Shown here: positions 1 to 8,530 of the stretch, piece by piece
How positions within the stretch are numbered: the stretch's first letter is position 1
How the letters are laid out: every line of letters begins with the position of its first letter
NCBI GenBank assembly: GCA_963621975.1
Contig: CAVFGI010000004.1
Location: 22,265 to 86,264, forward strand
Reading direction: 5' to 3'
Origin: UBA9732 sp963621975
Lineage (GTDB): Bacteria > Spirochaetota > Spirochaetia > Sphaerochaetales > Sphaerochaetaceae
Length of the DNA stretch: 64,000 nt
Made by a program: the position numbers and the translations under genes
Notes under the pieces: model-generated
The model's input: only the letters and a program-made list of their open reading frames with translations
What the model was told of the DNA's origin: nothing
Database searches by the model: none

Positions 1-1013
1 TTGTGATGGATGAGCCAACAAGTTCACTTACAGAGAATGAAGTTGACCATCTTTTTGAAATCATCAACAACCTAAGAGAAAAAGGCGTTGCTATAATCTA
101 CATTTCACACAAAATGGAAGAAATTTTCAAAATTTCTGATTGCGTTTCTGTTATGCGTGATGGAAAAATGATTGGAACATGGCCTATATGTGAGATGACA
201 ACGGATAAACTTATATCCAATATGGTAGGAAGAGAATCTACACAAAGATTCCCTGAAGTACCTCCTTGCACTTCTGATGAAGTCATGTTGCAAGTTAAAG
301 GTCTTTCATCTCCTAATCCTCGTTCCTTTAAGAATGTATCATTAGAACTGCATAAAGGAGAGATCCTTGGAATAGGTGGTCTTGTTGGTGCCCAAAGAAC
401 AGAATTTGTAGAAGCAATTTTTGGTGTTAGGGACATCTCTGAAGGAGACGTTTATGTCAAAGGAAAAAAGATCTTAAAACTAACACCTAAAAACATGATT
501 GCAGAAGGCGTAGGCTTTGTTACAGAGGACAGAAGAGGCAGTGGAATCTTCCCTCTTCTCTCTATAACTAAGAACACATCAATTGCTTCTTTGTCAAACT
601 ACAAAAATAATGTCAAATTGCTGGATCATAAACGTATAAACAATGATGCAGAAAAGTATAATTCAACTCTTAAAACTAAGACTCCATCCATGGAAACACT
701 TATTCAAAATCTATCTGGAGGAAACCAGCAAAAGGTAATTCTTTCAAGATGGCTTATGACTATTCCTGATATTCTTATCATGGATGAACCAACCAGAGGA
801 ATTGATGTAGGCGCTAAACTTGAAATCTACACAATTATGAGCGAATTAGTTAAGAGCGGAAAATCCATCATAATGATATCTAGTGAAATGCCTGAACTCA
901 TTGGAATGAGTCATAGAATAATGGTTCTTTGTGAAGGAAACCACACAGGCACGCTAAATCATGATGAAATTAGTCAAGAAGCAGTTATGCGACTAGCAAC
1001 ACAATTTTGCTAA
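1..1013 (+). CDS. Sugar ABC transporter ATP-binding protein, RbsA/MglA type (5' end outside window)
   Basis: This is the C-terminal two thirds of a double ATPase of a CUT2 (ribose/galactose-type) monosaccharide importer. The reading frame is open to the window edge and begins at the Walker B segment MDEPTSSLT of the first nucleotide-binding domain, so the gene starts upstream. The second domain has the degenerate Walker A region (GGLVGAQRTE) normal for these proteins, a signature LSGGNQQKV, and Walker B ILIMDEPTRGIDVGAK. Twelve bases separate its stop from the ATG of the permease gene, so the two are co-transcribed. The solute-binding protein is probably further upstream. The sugar cannot be named from sequence; the neighbouring oxidoreductases and isomerases suggest a cyclitol or an unusual sugar. 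Confidence 0.92.
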   Translation, partial: VMDEPTSSLTENEVDHLFEIINNLREKGVAIIYISHKMEEIFKISDCVSVMRDGKMIGTWPICEMTTDKLISNMVGRESTQRFPEVPPCTSDEVMLQVKGLSSPNPRSFKNVSLELHKGEILGIGGLVGAQRTEFVEAIFGVRDISEGDVYVKGKKILKLTPKNMIAEGVGFVTEDRRGSGIFPLLSITKNTSIASLSNYKNNVKLLDHKRINNDAEKYNSTLKTKTPSMETLIQNLSGGNQQKVILSRWLMTIPDILIMDEPTRGIDVGAKLEIYTIMSELVKSGKSIIMISSEMPELIGMSHRIMVLCEGNHTGTLNHDEISQEAVMRLATQFC

Positions 1014-1024
1014 AAGGAGAGAAC

Positions 1025-2032
1025 ATGGACAAAAACAATAACGTAAGGATGAGCTTAACCAAGGTAAAGGATTTTTCTTCAAAATATACAAGTTATATTA
1101 CTTTTGTCGCCCTTTTTTTGTTTCTTGCTATTTTAACAAATGGTGGAACTCTTCAGTGGCCATCAATTAAAAACTTAATTGTTGCAGAGTCAGTTAGAGT
1201 TTTTGCAGCATTAGGTGTTGGAATGATTATCATTACAAGAGGAATAGACCTTTCTCTTGGTGCAATTGTTTGTTTGTCTGCTTCTGTTGCAGCCTCCTTT
1301 GCTCAAACTGTTGATTATTCAAGTGCAATGTATCCAGGAAAAGAATTTGCTCTAATCATTCCTGTTGTAGCTGGAATTTTAACTGGAACTCTTTTTGGTC
1401 TTGTAAACGGCTGGCTTATAGCTTATGGTAAGCTTCCTCCATTTATTGCAACACTTGGAACCAAATCTATTGCTACTGGAATTCAGCTTTTGTATACACA
1501 TGCAGCAGTTGTAGGTTCTCTCAAAAAAGAGTACAAGCAAATCTCCCAAGGAAACTTGTTTGGAACTTTCCCATATCTTGGAATTTATATCATAATCATT
1601 GCAATAATTGTTTGGATTATATTACGCCATACTAAATTTGGTTCTAGCCTATATGCCATTGGTGGAAACTCACAGGCAGCTAGAGTATCTGGTATAAGTG
1701 TTGAAAAGAATCTACTTTTAGTCTACATGATTGCAGGTTTCCTATACGGAATAGCCGGAGTTCTTCAAAGCGCAAGAGTTGGTCTTGCAAACTCTTTGAC
1801 CGCAGCAAACATGGAGCTTGACGCTATTGCGGCAGTAACTGTTGGTGGTGTTTCTCAAAGTGGTGGTGTTGGAACTATTGGTGGAATGATGATAGGTGTC
1901 TTTATCATGGGACTAATAAACTATGGTATGACATATTTAGCAATAGATTCCTACTGGCAACAAATCGTAAAAGGACTTATAATCGTCGTTGCAGTCTACA
2001 TGGATATGAAAAAGTACGCTAGACGCGGGTAA
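1025..2032 (+). CDS. Sugar ABC transporter permease, RbsC type
   Basis: Membrane permease partner of the preceding ATPase. It is about 335 residues, the usual length for this family, with many hydrophobic helices and the family motifs TRGIDLSLGA (near the N-terminus) and AIGGNSQAARVSGI (middle). I take ATG at 1025 as the start because AAAGGAGA lies just upstream; a longer reading from TTG at 1007 would overlap the ATPase gene and has no ribosome-binding site. The next gene is a LacI-type regulator 42 bases downstream, likely controlling this transporter. Confidence 0.92.
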   Translation: MDKNNNVRMSLTKVKDFSSKYTSYITFVALFLFLAILTNGGTLQWPSIKNLIVAESVRVFAALGVGMIIITRGIDLSLGAIVCLSASVAASFAQTVDYSSAMYPGKEFALIIPVVAGILTGTLFGLVNGWLIAYGKLPPFIATLGTKSIATGIQLLYTHAAVVGSLKKEYKQISQGNLFGTFPYLGIYIIIIAIIVWIILRHTKFGSSLYAIGGNSQAARVSGISVEKNLLLVYMIAGFLYGIAGVLQSARVGLANSLTAANMELDAIAAVTVGGVSQSGGVGTIGGMMIGVFIMGLINYGMTYLAIDSYWQQIVKGLIIVVAVYMDMKKYARRG

Positions 2033-2074
2033 GAAAATATTTCTGACAGATTTGCAAAGGACTCTTTCTTTATT

Positions 2075-3148
2075 ATGGCTACAATCAAAGATGTTGCATC
2101 TCTATCAAAAGTATCTACCGCTACCGTTTCACGGGTTCTTAACGGACAAAGTGTAAGTAATAAAACAAGACTCAAAGTTATACGTGCAATGGAGCAGCTT
2201 GGTTATATTCAGAACCAGGTTGCTCGTGCGCTTAAAACAAAATCTACAAAAACTGTAGGAGTACTAGTCCCAGAACTTGGAACAACCTTCTTCCTTTACA
2301 TAGTTGAAAAAATGGAAGCAATATTAGCTGAACAGGGCTATTCAATGATGCTTTGTTCTTCTAACGGTTCAGTAGAAAGGGAAAAAGAAAAGCTACAAGT
2401 TTTAATTAATAGAAACGTTGATGCTCTAGTAGTAATCCCTGTTAGCGATACCGGAGAACACTTTGTAATTGCCAAAAACACAGGAATTCCTTTAATTCTG
2501 GTAGACAGAAGTTTGCCCGGTGTTAATCTTGACTCTGTCCATACAGACGGTGTTTGGGGCACAAAAGAAGTTGTAAAAGCACTCATAAAAGAAGGCCACA
2601 CTCGCATTGGTTTTCTTGGTGGAGACGAACACATCCCTACTGCCTTAGAACGATATCAAGGATATTTGGATGCTTTTAGAGAAATGGACCTTCCAGTTGA
2701 TCAAAGTTTTATATTCTTTGGTGAGATGACTGAAAGAGGTGGTTGGAATTTGATGAAAAAAGCCCTTTCAAAACCTAATTGTCCAAATGCCTTCTTTTGT
2801 GTAAATGATAATACCCACTTAGGTGCCACAGCTTATCTTTATGAAAAAGTTCCTGCAGAAGTCTATAATAAAATAGCTTTTGGAACTTTTGACTTTTTGC
2901 ATTACTTCCCTCTTCTAAAAAACTGCCATTATTCGGTTTCTCAGCCTTTGTCAGAAATTGGAAAGAAAGCAGCGGAACTCCTTTTAAAAAGACTGCGTGG
3001 AGATGTTTCAGATTTTCCTCAGTCCATTACCCTCAAGCCAGAAATAATTATCTTTAAAAGAAACGGAGCCACAGTTTACGATATTGAGGGATCTAAAACA
3101 GTTGCAGATACCTCCTATCCATATTTCACAAATGCAGTTTTTTCCTGA
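2075..3148 (+). CDS. LacI-family transcriptional regulator
   Basis: The N-terminus (ATIKDVASLSKVSTATVSRV) is the classical LacI helix-turn-helix followed by the hinge helix region (VARALKTK). The rest is a periplasmic-binding-protein-like sensor domain (GVLVPELGTTFFL, GIPLILVDR, IGFLGGDEHIPTALERYQGY), total 357 residues. It follows the CUT2 permease on the same strand, so it probably senses the imported sugar or a product of it. The ribosome-binding site is weak (AAAGG some 14 bases upstream). The gene converges on the isomerase gene at 3255-4109 across a strong hairpin. Confidence 0.92.
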   Translation: MATIKDVASLSKVSTATVSRVLNGQSVSNKTRLKVIRAMEQLGYIQNQVARALKTKSTKTVGVLVPELGTTFFLYIVEKMEAILAEQGYSMMLCSSNGSVEREKEKLQVLINRNVDALVVIPVSDTGEHFVIAKNTGIPLILVDRSLPGVNLDSVHTDGVWGTKEVVKALIKEGHTRIGFLGGDEHIPTALERYQGYLDAFREMDLPVDQSFIFFGEMTERGGWNLMKKALSKPNCPNAFFCVNDNTHLGATAYLYEKVPAEVYNKIAFGTFDFLHYFPLLKNCHYSVSQPLSEIGKKAAELLLKRLRGDVSDFPQSITLKPEIIIFKRNGATVYDIEGSKTVADTSYPYFTNAVFS

Positions 3149-3168
3149 GGCTCTTGTTATAAACCTTA

Positions 3169-3211
3169 CCTATTAGGAATTTTTTCCGTTTTGTCAAAAA
3201 TTCCTAATAGG
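3169..3211. terminator. Long hairpin between convergent genes
   Basis: A perfect 16-bp inverted repeat (CCTATTAGGAATTTTT at 3169-3184 and its complement at 3196-3211) with an 11-base loop lies between two convergent genes. It is nested in a short outer stem, GAGGC (3147-3151) with GCCTC (3231-3235), and the latter is followed by seven T on the + strand. Together they look like a bidirectional terminator or 3'-end structure; the hairpin itself has no T run on its 3' side. Confidence 0.6.
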
Positions 3212-3254
3212 AGAAAATAATGATAGACAGGCCTCTTTTTTTAATGTAGATGCT

Positions 3255-4109
3255 TTAGAGGTCTAGACAATGAAGAGATTTCATACCCTGAATGCTTCTA
3301 CGAAGGCTGTCCAGCTCACATGGCATTTGAGTTCTGTCCTGTTCAAGAATCATGTAGTCCACCTTCCCGTTCTTTGCCACCGCATCAATGGTTGCTTGGA
3401 GATTAAGGAGACCATCACCAATTTCTGCAAAAGCGGTAAAATCGCGCTTAGACATGTAGAAATCTTTTGTAATATTAGCCTTAGGACCTACGACCTCAAA
3501 CATATTAAGAGGCTGTTTGCAGGTTTTGGAAAAATCTTTAAAATGAACCATCTTAAGACGGCTACCCAATTTATTAATAAGTTCAATATCATCCATTCCA
3601 CCGCGAATAGCCCAGAAAGCATCTAACTCAAAACTCACAGCTTCTGGAGAAGTGTTTTTAACAAGTGTTTCGTAGACTGTTTCCCCTCCTAAAACCTGAA
3701 ATTCATGGTAATGGTTATGATATAGATAATGCATTCCATTTGCATGGCAAATCTCACCAATTTTCTGAAGTTTTTCAGCCGTTCTAAGAGCATCATCGTG
3801 ACTTGAATACATCATCATTGGCATAGTTAAACAATGGTTACCAAGAATTTTGTGATATTCAATAACCCTCTTAACGTTTTCTTCCTCCAACGGAGAGACA
3901 TGACAGTTCACTACCTGCAATCCCAAATCATCCAAATACTTCTTCAATTCTTTTGCAGACATTCCAATACCAATTCCAAAGTCTTTGTCTGCATTTGAAT
4001 TTGCTGGCTCAATATATTTGAATCCTAGCTCTGCCACGTTTTTAAGGCACTTAATTGGGTTCTCTGCCATTGCATTTTTTACAGAATAAAGCTGTACACC
4101 TACTTTCAT
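3255..4109 (-). CDS. Sugar phosphate isomerase/epimerase (AP-endonuclease-2-like TIM barrel)
   Basis: A 284-residue xylose-isomerase-like TIM barrel. Likely metal ligands lie in HNHYHEF (131-137), ELDAFW (161-166) and HFKDF (189-193), the pattern seen in IolE/IolH-like and 3-keto-sugar-processing isomerases. It is the second gene of a leftward pair, 15 bases after the Gfo/Idh oxidoreductase at 4125-5207, with GAGGT before its ATG. Pairing of these two families is typical where a sugar or cyclitol is oxidised and the keto product is then isomerised or cleaved. The substrate is unknown. Confidence 0.85.
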   Translation of the reverse strand: MKVGVQLYSVKNAMAENPIKCLKNVAELGFKYIEPANSNADKDFGIGIGMSAKELKKYLDDLGLQVVNCHVSPLEEENVKRVIEYHKILGNHCLTMPMMMYSSHDDALRTAEKLQKIGEICHANGMHYLYHNHYHEFQVLGGETVYETLVKNTSPEAVSFELDAFWAIRGGMDDIELINKLGSRLKMVHFKDFSKTCKQPLNMFEVVGPKANITKDFYMSKRDFTAFAEIGDGLLNLQATIDAVAKNGKVDYMILEQDRTQMPCELDSLRRSIQGMKSLHCLDL

Positions 4110-4124
4110 AGTTTACCTCAATGG

Positions 4125-5207
4125 TTAAAGAAGGACTTCCTTTCCAGTCCTAGCAGATTCATATATTGCTTCCAATATTCTTGTTACAGTAAAGGCTTCT
4201 TCTGGCTTAACAACAGGTTCAGTATCATTAATAATACATTTAAGCCACTGGTCTGCTTCTCTAATTGCAGGAGTTACTACTTTTCCATCAAAGTAAGCAA
4301 TGCCACCCTTCTCTGCATTATGCTCATTTGTAAGTAATCCATGATTTGTTCTGTGATAGCAAATATCACCATCAAGATAAACATCTGCACCAGCTTTTGT
4401 TCCGCACAAGCATGTGGAAGCTTCTCTTCCTTTCTCTATATTAAGAACCCATGAAGCCTCTAGCATAACAACAGCACCATTTTTAAACTTAATAAAACCA
4501 AAAGCAGAATCTTCAACGTTATATTTTTTTGGATCCCATGGACCAAAGAGGTTTGCATCTGGTTGATCTGCCATTTTGTAGAAGGTCTGACCGGAAACAC
4601 TGACAGGCTCGTAATTGTTCATCATCCAAAGAGTCATATCCAACGCATGAGTCCCAATGTCAATTAAAGGACCACCACCCTGCTTTTCCTTATCAAGGAA
4701 TACTCCCCAAGTTGGAACACCCTTTCTTCTGAGAGCGTAAGCTTTAGCAAAATAAATATCTCCCAATTCTCCGTTAACGCAAGACTCATGAAGAGACCAA
4801 ACTTCTGGACGGAATCTGTTTTGATAGCCTATTGTGAACTTCTTTCCACTTTTTTTCCAAGCATCTAACATTCTTTGAGCATCTTCACTTGAAGCTGCCA
4901 TTGGCTTTTCGCTCATAACATGTTTTCCAGCTGCAAATGAATCAACAACTATTTGAGCATGAGATCTATTTGGGGTTAAGACATTAACAACATCAATTGT
5001 CTTATCTTCCAAGAGTTCTTTGTAGTCCTCATAAACTTTTGCATCTGAGCTACCATATTGTTTTGCAGCCTTTTCTGCTCTCTCTTTAACAATATCACAA
5101 AAGGCTACCATCTCACATAATTCTGGTAATGCGCTAAGTGCAGGAAGATGTTTCTTTTCTGCAATTCCTCCACATCCAATTAGACCAATACGAAGTTTTT
5201 TATTCAT
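4125..5207 (-). CDS. Gfo/Idh/MocA family NAD(P)-dependent oxidoreductase
   Basis: 360 residues with an N-terminal Rossmann fold (GLIGCGGIAEKKH, residues 8-20), the catalytic-region EKP motif (100-102) and the GGGPLIDIGTHALD segment (177-190) carrying the conserved Asp and His of the family. These enzymes oxidise a hydroxyl of a sugar, cyclitol or glycoside. The start is set by TTGGAGGAA before ATG. It heads a two-gene operon read away from the LacI gene at 5389, with its own promoter in the shared intergenic region. A second, different member of the family is at 6403-7482. Confidence 0.88.
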   Translation of the reverse strand: MNKKLRIGLIGCGGIAEKKHLPALSALPELCEMVAFCDIVKERAEKAAKQYGSSDAKVYEDYKELLEDKTIDVVNVLTPNRSHAQIVVDSFAAGKHVMSEKPMAASSEDAQRMLDAWKKSGKKFTIGYQNRFRPEVWSLHESCVNGELGDIYFAKAYALRRKGVPTWGVFLDKEKQGGGPLIDIGTHALDMTLWMMNNYEPVSVSGQTFYKMADQPDANLFGPWDPKKYNVEDSAFGFIKFKNGAVVMLEASWVLNIEKGREASTCLCGTKAGADVYLDGDICYHRTNHGLLTNEHNAEKGGIAYFDGKVVTPAIREADQWLKCIINDTEPVVKPEEAFTVTRILEAIYESARTGKEVLL

Positions 5208-5258
5208 ATCTATTCCTCCAATGTATTCTATGCACTTAGATTTTAACTAAGCTTCCTT

Positions 5259-5287
5259 AGAATACCACCACAAAAGTCCATTTTCAA
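5259..5287 (-). promoter_or_regulatory. Promoter of the 5207-3255 operon
   Basis: On the minus strand a -35 TTGAAA (5282-5287) and -10 TATTCT (5259-5264) are 17 bases apart. It diverges from the LacI gene promoter. The nearby sequence contains several CTTAG repeats that could be regulator contacts; no clear operator was found. Confidence 0.5.
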
Positions 5288-5356
5288 GAAAATTACACTT
5301 TTTTAGCATATTTTTTCTGAAATTTAAAAGAAAAATAGTGCTTTTTTTCACAACTG

Positions 5357-5365
5357 TGATATAAT
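5357..5365 (+). promoter_or_regulatory. Extended -10 promoter of the LacI gene
   Basis: TGATATAAT, an extended -10 element (TG, one base, TATAAT at 5360-5365), 24 bases before the ATG at 5389. No good -35 is present, which extended -10 promoters can do without. Confidence 0.5.
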
Positions 5366-5388
5366 ACTTTCTAAGAAGAGGCTTCTAA

Positions 5389-6372
5389 ATGAAAAAAGTT
5401 ACATATAAAGACATTTCTAAAAAAACAGGAATATCACTTGCAACTATTTCTCGTATCGTCAAAGGAAACCCAGATGTAAACAAAGACCTTGTTGTTAAAG
5501 TGAAGGAAGCAATTAAAGAACTTGGATATGAAATTCCACCAAAAAAACTGACAGATCAAGGCCCAAACAGATTGATAATCTTGGAAGTCCCATCTGTTGT
5601 AAACCGCTTTTATACTGAGGTAATTAGAGGCGTAACAGAGAAGGCGTCTTGTTGCAATTATTCTATTCTTCTGCATGAGAGCACGTCAGTTTCCCCTGTA
5701 GAAGAGCTAGTTGATATTGTAAAAAGAACTAAAGCAGCAGGAATTATTTCAGCTATTAACCTTGAAAATGAGAAAGAAATCACAAGCTTAGTTCCAATTG
5801 TTCAATGTTGTGAGAAGAGTTCTAAAGGAACTATTCCATATGTCTCAATTGATGATATTCAAGCAACAATAAGAGCAACAGAACTTCTTTTATCACATGG
5901 AAATAATAGAATTGCTTTTATCAATGGACCACTTTCATACAGATATGCAATTGATAGACTAAAAGGCTTTGAAATTGCACTAGAAAAAGCAAACAAAAAA
6001 ATCATTCCTCAACTGGTTACATCTCTTTCAGACATTAATTATGACATTGCTTATTCTGCAGCTCACACTCTTTTTTCAAAGGAAAAGAAACCAGATGCTG
6101 TATTTGCTGCAAGTGACATAGTAGCAATTGCCGCTGCAAATGTTGCAAAAAGCTATGGACTTAGAATTCCAGAGGATATAGAAATTATCGGATTTGATGA
6201 TATAGATATTGCAAGAATGACAACACCGGCTTTGACAACTGTTAGACAGCCTTGTTATCAAATGGGATTGAATTGTTGTGAGATGTTAATTGAACTGATT
6301 GAACAAGGGGAAAGCAAATCTAGATATCTACTACTTCCCACTGAATTGATTATAAGAGAGAGTACAAGATAA
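5389..6372 (+). CDS. LacI-family transcriptional regulator
   Basis: 327 residues. The N-terminal helix-turn-helix (TYKDISKKTGISLATISRI) and the C-terminal effector domain ending DIEIIGFDDIDIARMTTPAL followed by TTVRQP are diagnostic of the LacI/GalR family. It sits between two oxidoreductase-isomerase pairs: divergent from one (5207-3255) and 30 bases upstream of the other (6403-8428), so it probably controls both. An AAGAGG motif lies before its ATG. Confidence 0.93.
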   Translation: MKKVTYKDISKKTGISLATISRIVKGNPDVNKDLVVKVKEAIKELGYEIPPKKLTDQGPNRLIILEVPSVVNRFYTEVIRGVTEKASCCNYSILLHESTSVSPVEELVDIVKRTKAAGIISAINLENEKEITSLVPIVQCCEKSSKGTIPYVSIDDIQATIRATELLLSHGNNRIAFINGPLSYRYAIDRLKGFEIALEKANKKIIPQLVTSLSDINYDIAYSAAHTLFSKEKKPDAVFAASDIVAIAAANVAKSYGLRIPEDIEIIGFDDIDIARMTTPALTTVRQPCYQMGLNCCEMLIELIEQGESKSRYLLLPTELIIRESTR

Positions 6373-6402
6373 GACTCTGAAAAAAATGGAGATTTTTTCA
6401 CA

Positions 6403-7482
6403 ATGGAAAAAGTAAAAATTGGTATTATTGGTTTTGGGTACATGGGCTACTATCACTATAAGTGGATAGTTCCGGATACAGAAGATTTTGAAGTTCTTGC
6501 TGTCTACGATACAGACCCTTCCAGATTGGATGCTGCACGCACGCTTGGACTCAAAGCTTATGCTACTCTTGAAGATTTTCTTAAGGATGATGACTTTAAT
6601 ACTGTTATTGTTAGTGTCCCTAACGATTATCATCTTCCAATAGTTTTGGCGGCTCTTAACGCAGGGAAAAACGTCATTTGCGAGAAACCTGTTTCTATGA
6701 ATGCAAGCGAGCTTGAGCAAATGATTGAGTGTAGCAAGAAGAATAACAAAATCTTTACAGTCCATCAAAACAGAAGAAATGATGGTGATTTTCTCATGGT
6801 TAAAGATACTATTGCTTCAAATAAACTTGGAAAAGTTTTTAGAATTGAGAGCCGTGTTGACGGAAGTAATGGAATTCCAAGCGACTGGAGAAGAGAAAAA
6901 CAACATGGTGGTGGGATGCTTCTTGACTGGGGACCACACCAAATTGACCAAATTCTAACACTTGTCCAAAGTAAGTTGGTATCTGTTTATGCTCATCTTT
7001 ATACCGTTAATTATGAAGTAGATGACAACGACATAATTGAGCTCAATTTTGAAAATGGAATGACTGCATTGGTTGAAACTTTTACATCGGCCTTTATTCA
7101 ATACCCACGTTGGCACGTCCTTGGAGATGAAGGTTGCCTTGATATAAAAGAAATAAACGGGGAAGGTCAAATTATTCGTGGAAAAATGAAAGAAGTTGAG
7201 TGGGCTCCTTATCTTATTAATTACAAAGGCCCACTAGACCATAGAAAAGAATCAACCTCTGCAACAAGAACTATGCAGCCAAGACCAGAAGAAACAATAG
7301 AGAGAATTACCGTTCCTGCAGTATCACAGAATTGGCAGTCTTTCTATTATAACTTCTTAGAAGTATTAAACGGCAAGGCAGAACTGGCAGTAAAGCCAAG
7401 TGAAACTCTAAGAGTAATGAGAGTTATTGATCTTGCATTTGAGTCGTCAAAAACAGGAAAGTCTATTTCCTGCAACCTATAA
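6403..7482 (+). CDS. Gfo/Idh/MocA family NAD(P)-dependent oxidoreductase
   Basis: 359 residues with Rossmann motif IGIIGFGYMGYYHY (residues 6-19), EKP (94-96) and GGGMLLDWGPHQID (169-182). It is only distantly similar to the oxidoreductase at 4125-5207 by eye, so the two are likely to act on different substrates or steps. The GGAG ribosome-binding site sits in the loop of an A/T hairpin (6379-6400). It is followed after 31 bases by a TIM-barrel isomerase gene, the same pairing as on the other strand. Confidence 0.88.
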   Translation: MEKVKIGIIGFGYMGYYHYKWIVPDTEDFEVLAVYDTDPSRLDAARTLGLKAYATLEDFLKDDDFNTVIVSVPNDYHLPIVLAALNAGKNVICEKPVSMNASELEQMIECSKKNNKIFTVHQNRRNDGDFLMVKDTIASNKLGKVFRIESRVDGSNGIPSDWRREKQHGGGMLLDWGPHQIDQILTLVQSKLVSVYAHLYTVNYEVDDNDIIELNFENGMTALVETFTSAFIQYPRWHVLGDEGCLDIKEINGEGQIIRGKMKEVEWAPYLINYKGPLDHRKESTSATRTMQPRPEETIERITVPAVSQNWQSFYYNFLEVLNGKAELAVKPSETLRVMRVIDLAFESSKTGKSISCNL

Positions 7483-7513
7483 TTTGTAAAAAACTTATGA
7501 AAAGGAGCCTAAA

Positions 7514-8428
7514 ATGAAAATTGGTTTTATTACATCTCTTTTAAATGAATTTACATTTGATGAAGTAATTGATGTAGCCGCAAAGTATGGCTATCAATGT
7601 GTTGAAGTTGCTTGCTGGCCACATGAGAAAGCAGACAGACGCTACAGCGGAGTTTGCCACATTGATGTTGACAACCTAGATGATAAAACAGCCGAGCATA
7701 TTCTAAATAAGTGCAAAGAAGCCAACGTTGAGATTTCTTCTCTTGCATATTATCCCAATACTTTGGAGCCAGATTTGGAAAAGAGGGCAGTCATTCTCTC
7801 ACATCTTTACAAAGTAATTGATGCAAGCAAAAAACTTGGCGTTAACATGGTTACAACCTTTATTGGAAGAGACCCAAAAAAGGACGTTGAAGAAAACCTA
7901 GAAGAGGTCAAAAAGGTCTGGCCGGCAATTGTTAAATATGCAAAAGATCAGGGCGTTAGAATTGCAATAGAAAACTGCCCAATGTTGTTTGATGAAGATC
8001 AGTGGCCAGGTGGAAAAAATCTATTCAATTCCCCAGTAGTTTGGAGAAAGATAATAGACATAATCAACTCCGATAACTTTGGAATTAACTTTGATCCAAG
8101 CCACTTTGTATGGCAACAATTGGACTATATAAAACCAATTTATGAGTTCAAAGATAAGATGTTCCATATTCATTTCAAAGATATGAAAGTTTACCCAGAA
8201 AAGATTGCCGAATATGGTATCTTAGCCTATCCACGGAAGTACACAGCAAACAAACTCCCTGGTCTTGGAGATGTAAATTGGAGTAAGTTCGTATCTGCTC
8301 TCACAGAGATTGGATTTAATGGATATGCCTGTGTAGAAGCTGAAGACCGTTCTTTTGAAGGTTCAACGGAAGATAAACTTAAGAGTCTTGAGCTTTCAAT
8401 AAGATATTTATCTCAGTTTGTAATCTAA
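7514..8428 (+). CDS. Sugar phosphate isomerase/epimerase (TIM barrel)
   Basis: 304-residue xylose-isomerase-like TIM barrel. Probable metal-binding residues are in IENCPM (about 155), NFDPSHFVW (about 200), HIHFKDM (about 216) and VEAEDRS (about 276): the Glu-Asp-His-Glu set of the family. An AAAGGAG site precedes the ATG. It ends the rightward operon, which closes with a strong intrinsic terminator at 8449. It likely handles the keto product of the oxidoreductase encoded just upstream; the reaction is not known. Confidence 0.86.
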   Translation: MKIGFITSLLNEFTFDEVIDVAAKYGYQCVEVACWPHEKADRRYSGVCHIDVDNLDDKTAEHILNKCKEANVEISSLAYYPNTLEPDLEKRAVILSHLYKVIDASKKLGVNMVTTFIGRDPKKDVEENLEEVKKVWPAIVKYAKDQGVRIAIENCPMLFDEDQWPGGKNLFNSPVVWRKIIDIINSDNFGINFDPSHFVWQQLDYIKPIYEFKDKMFHIHFKDMKVYPEKIAEYGILAYPRKYTANKLPGLGDVNWSKFVSALTEIGFNGYACVEAEDRSFEGSTEDKLKSLELSIRYLSQFVI

Positions 8429-8448
8429 ATCCAACACAAAAAAAATAG

Positions 8449-8493
8449 GAAAAGCCTTTGCTAGAAAAATCTCAAGCAAAGGCTTTTCTTTTA
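8449..8493 (+). terminator. Intrinsic terminator after the isomerase gene
   Basis: A perfect 14-bp stem, GAAAAGCCTTTGCT (8449-8462) with its complement (8475-8488), a 12-base loop, then a T-rich tail (TTTTCTTTTA). It lies 20 bases after the stop of the rightward operon. Confidence 0.88.
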
Positions 8494-8530
8494 TCCTTTT
8501 ATAGATTTTGCAAAACTTTTGCAAAAACCT

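Noticed and set aside
1007..1024. TTG start of the CUT2 permease
   Set aside because: ATG at 1025 has a clear ribosome-binding site; the TTG overlaps the ATPase gene and has none.
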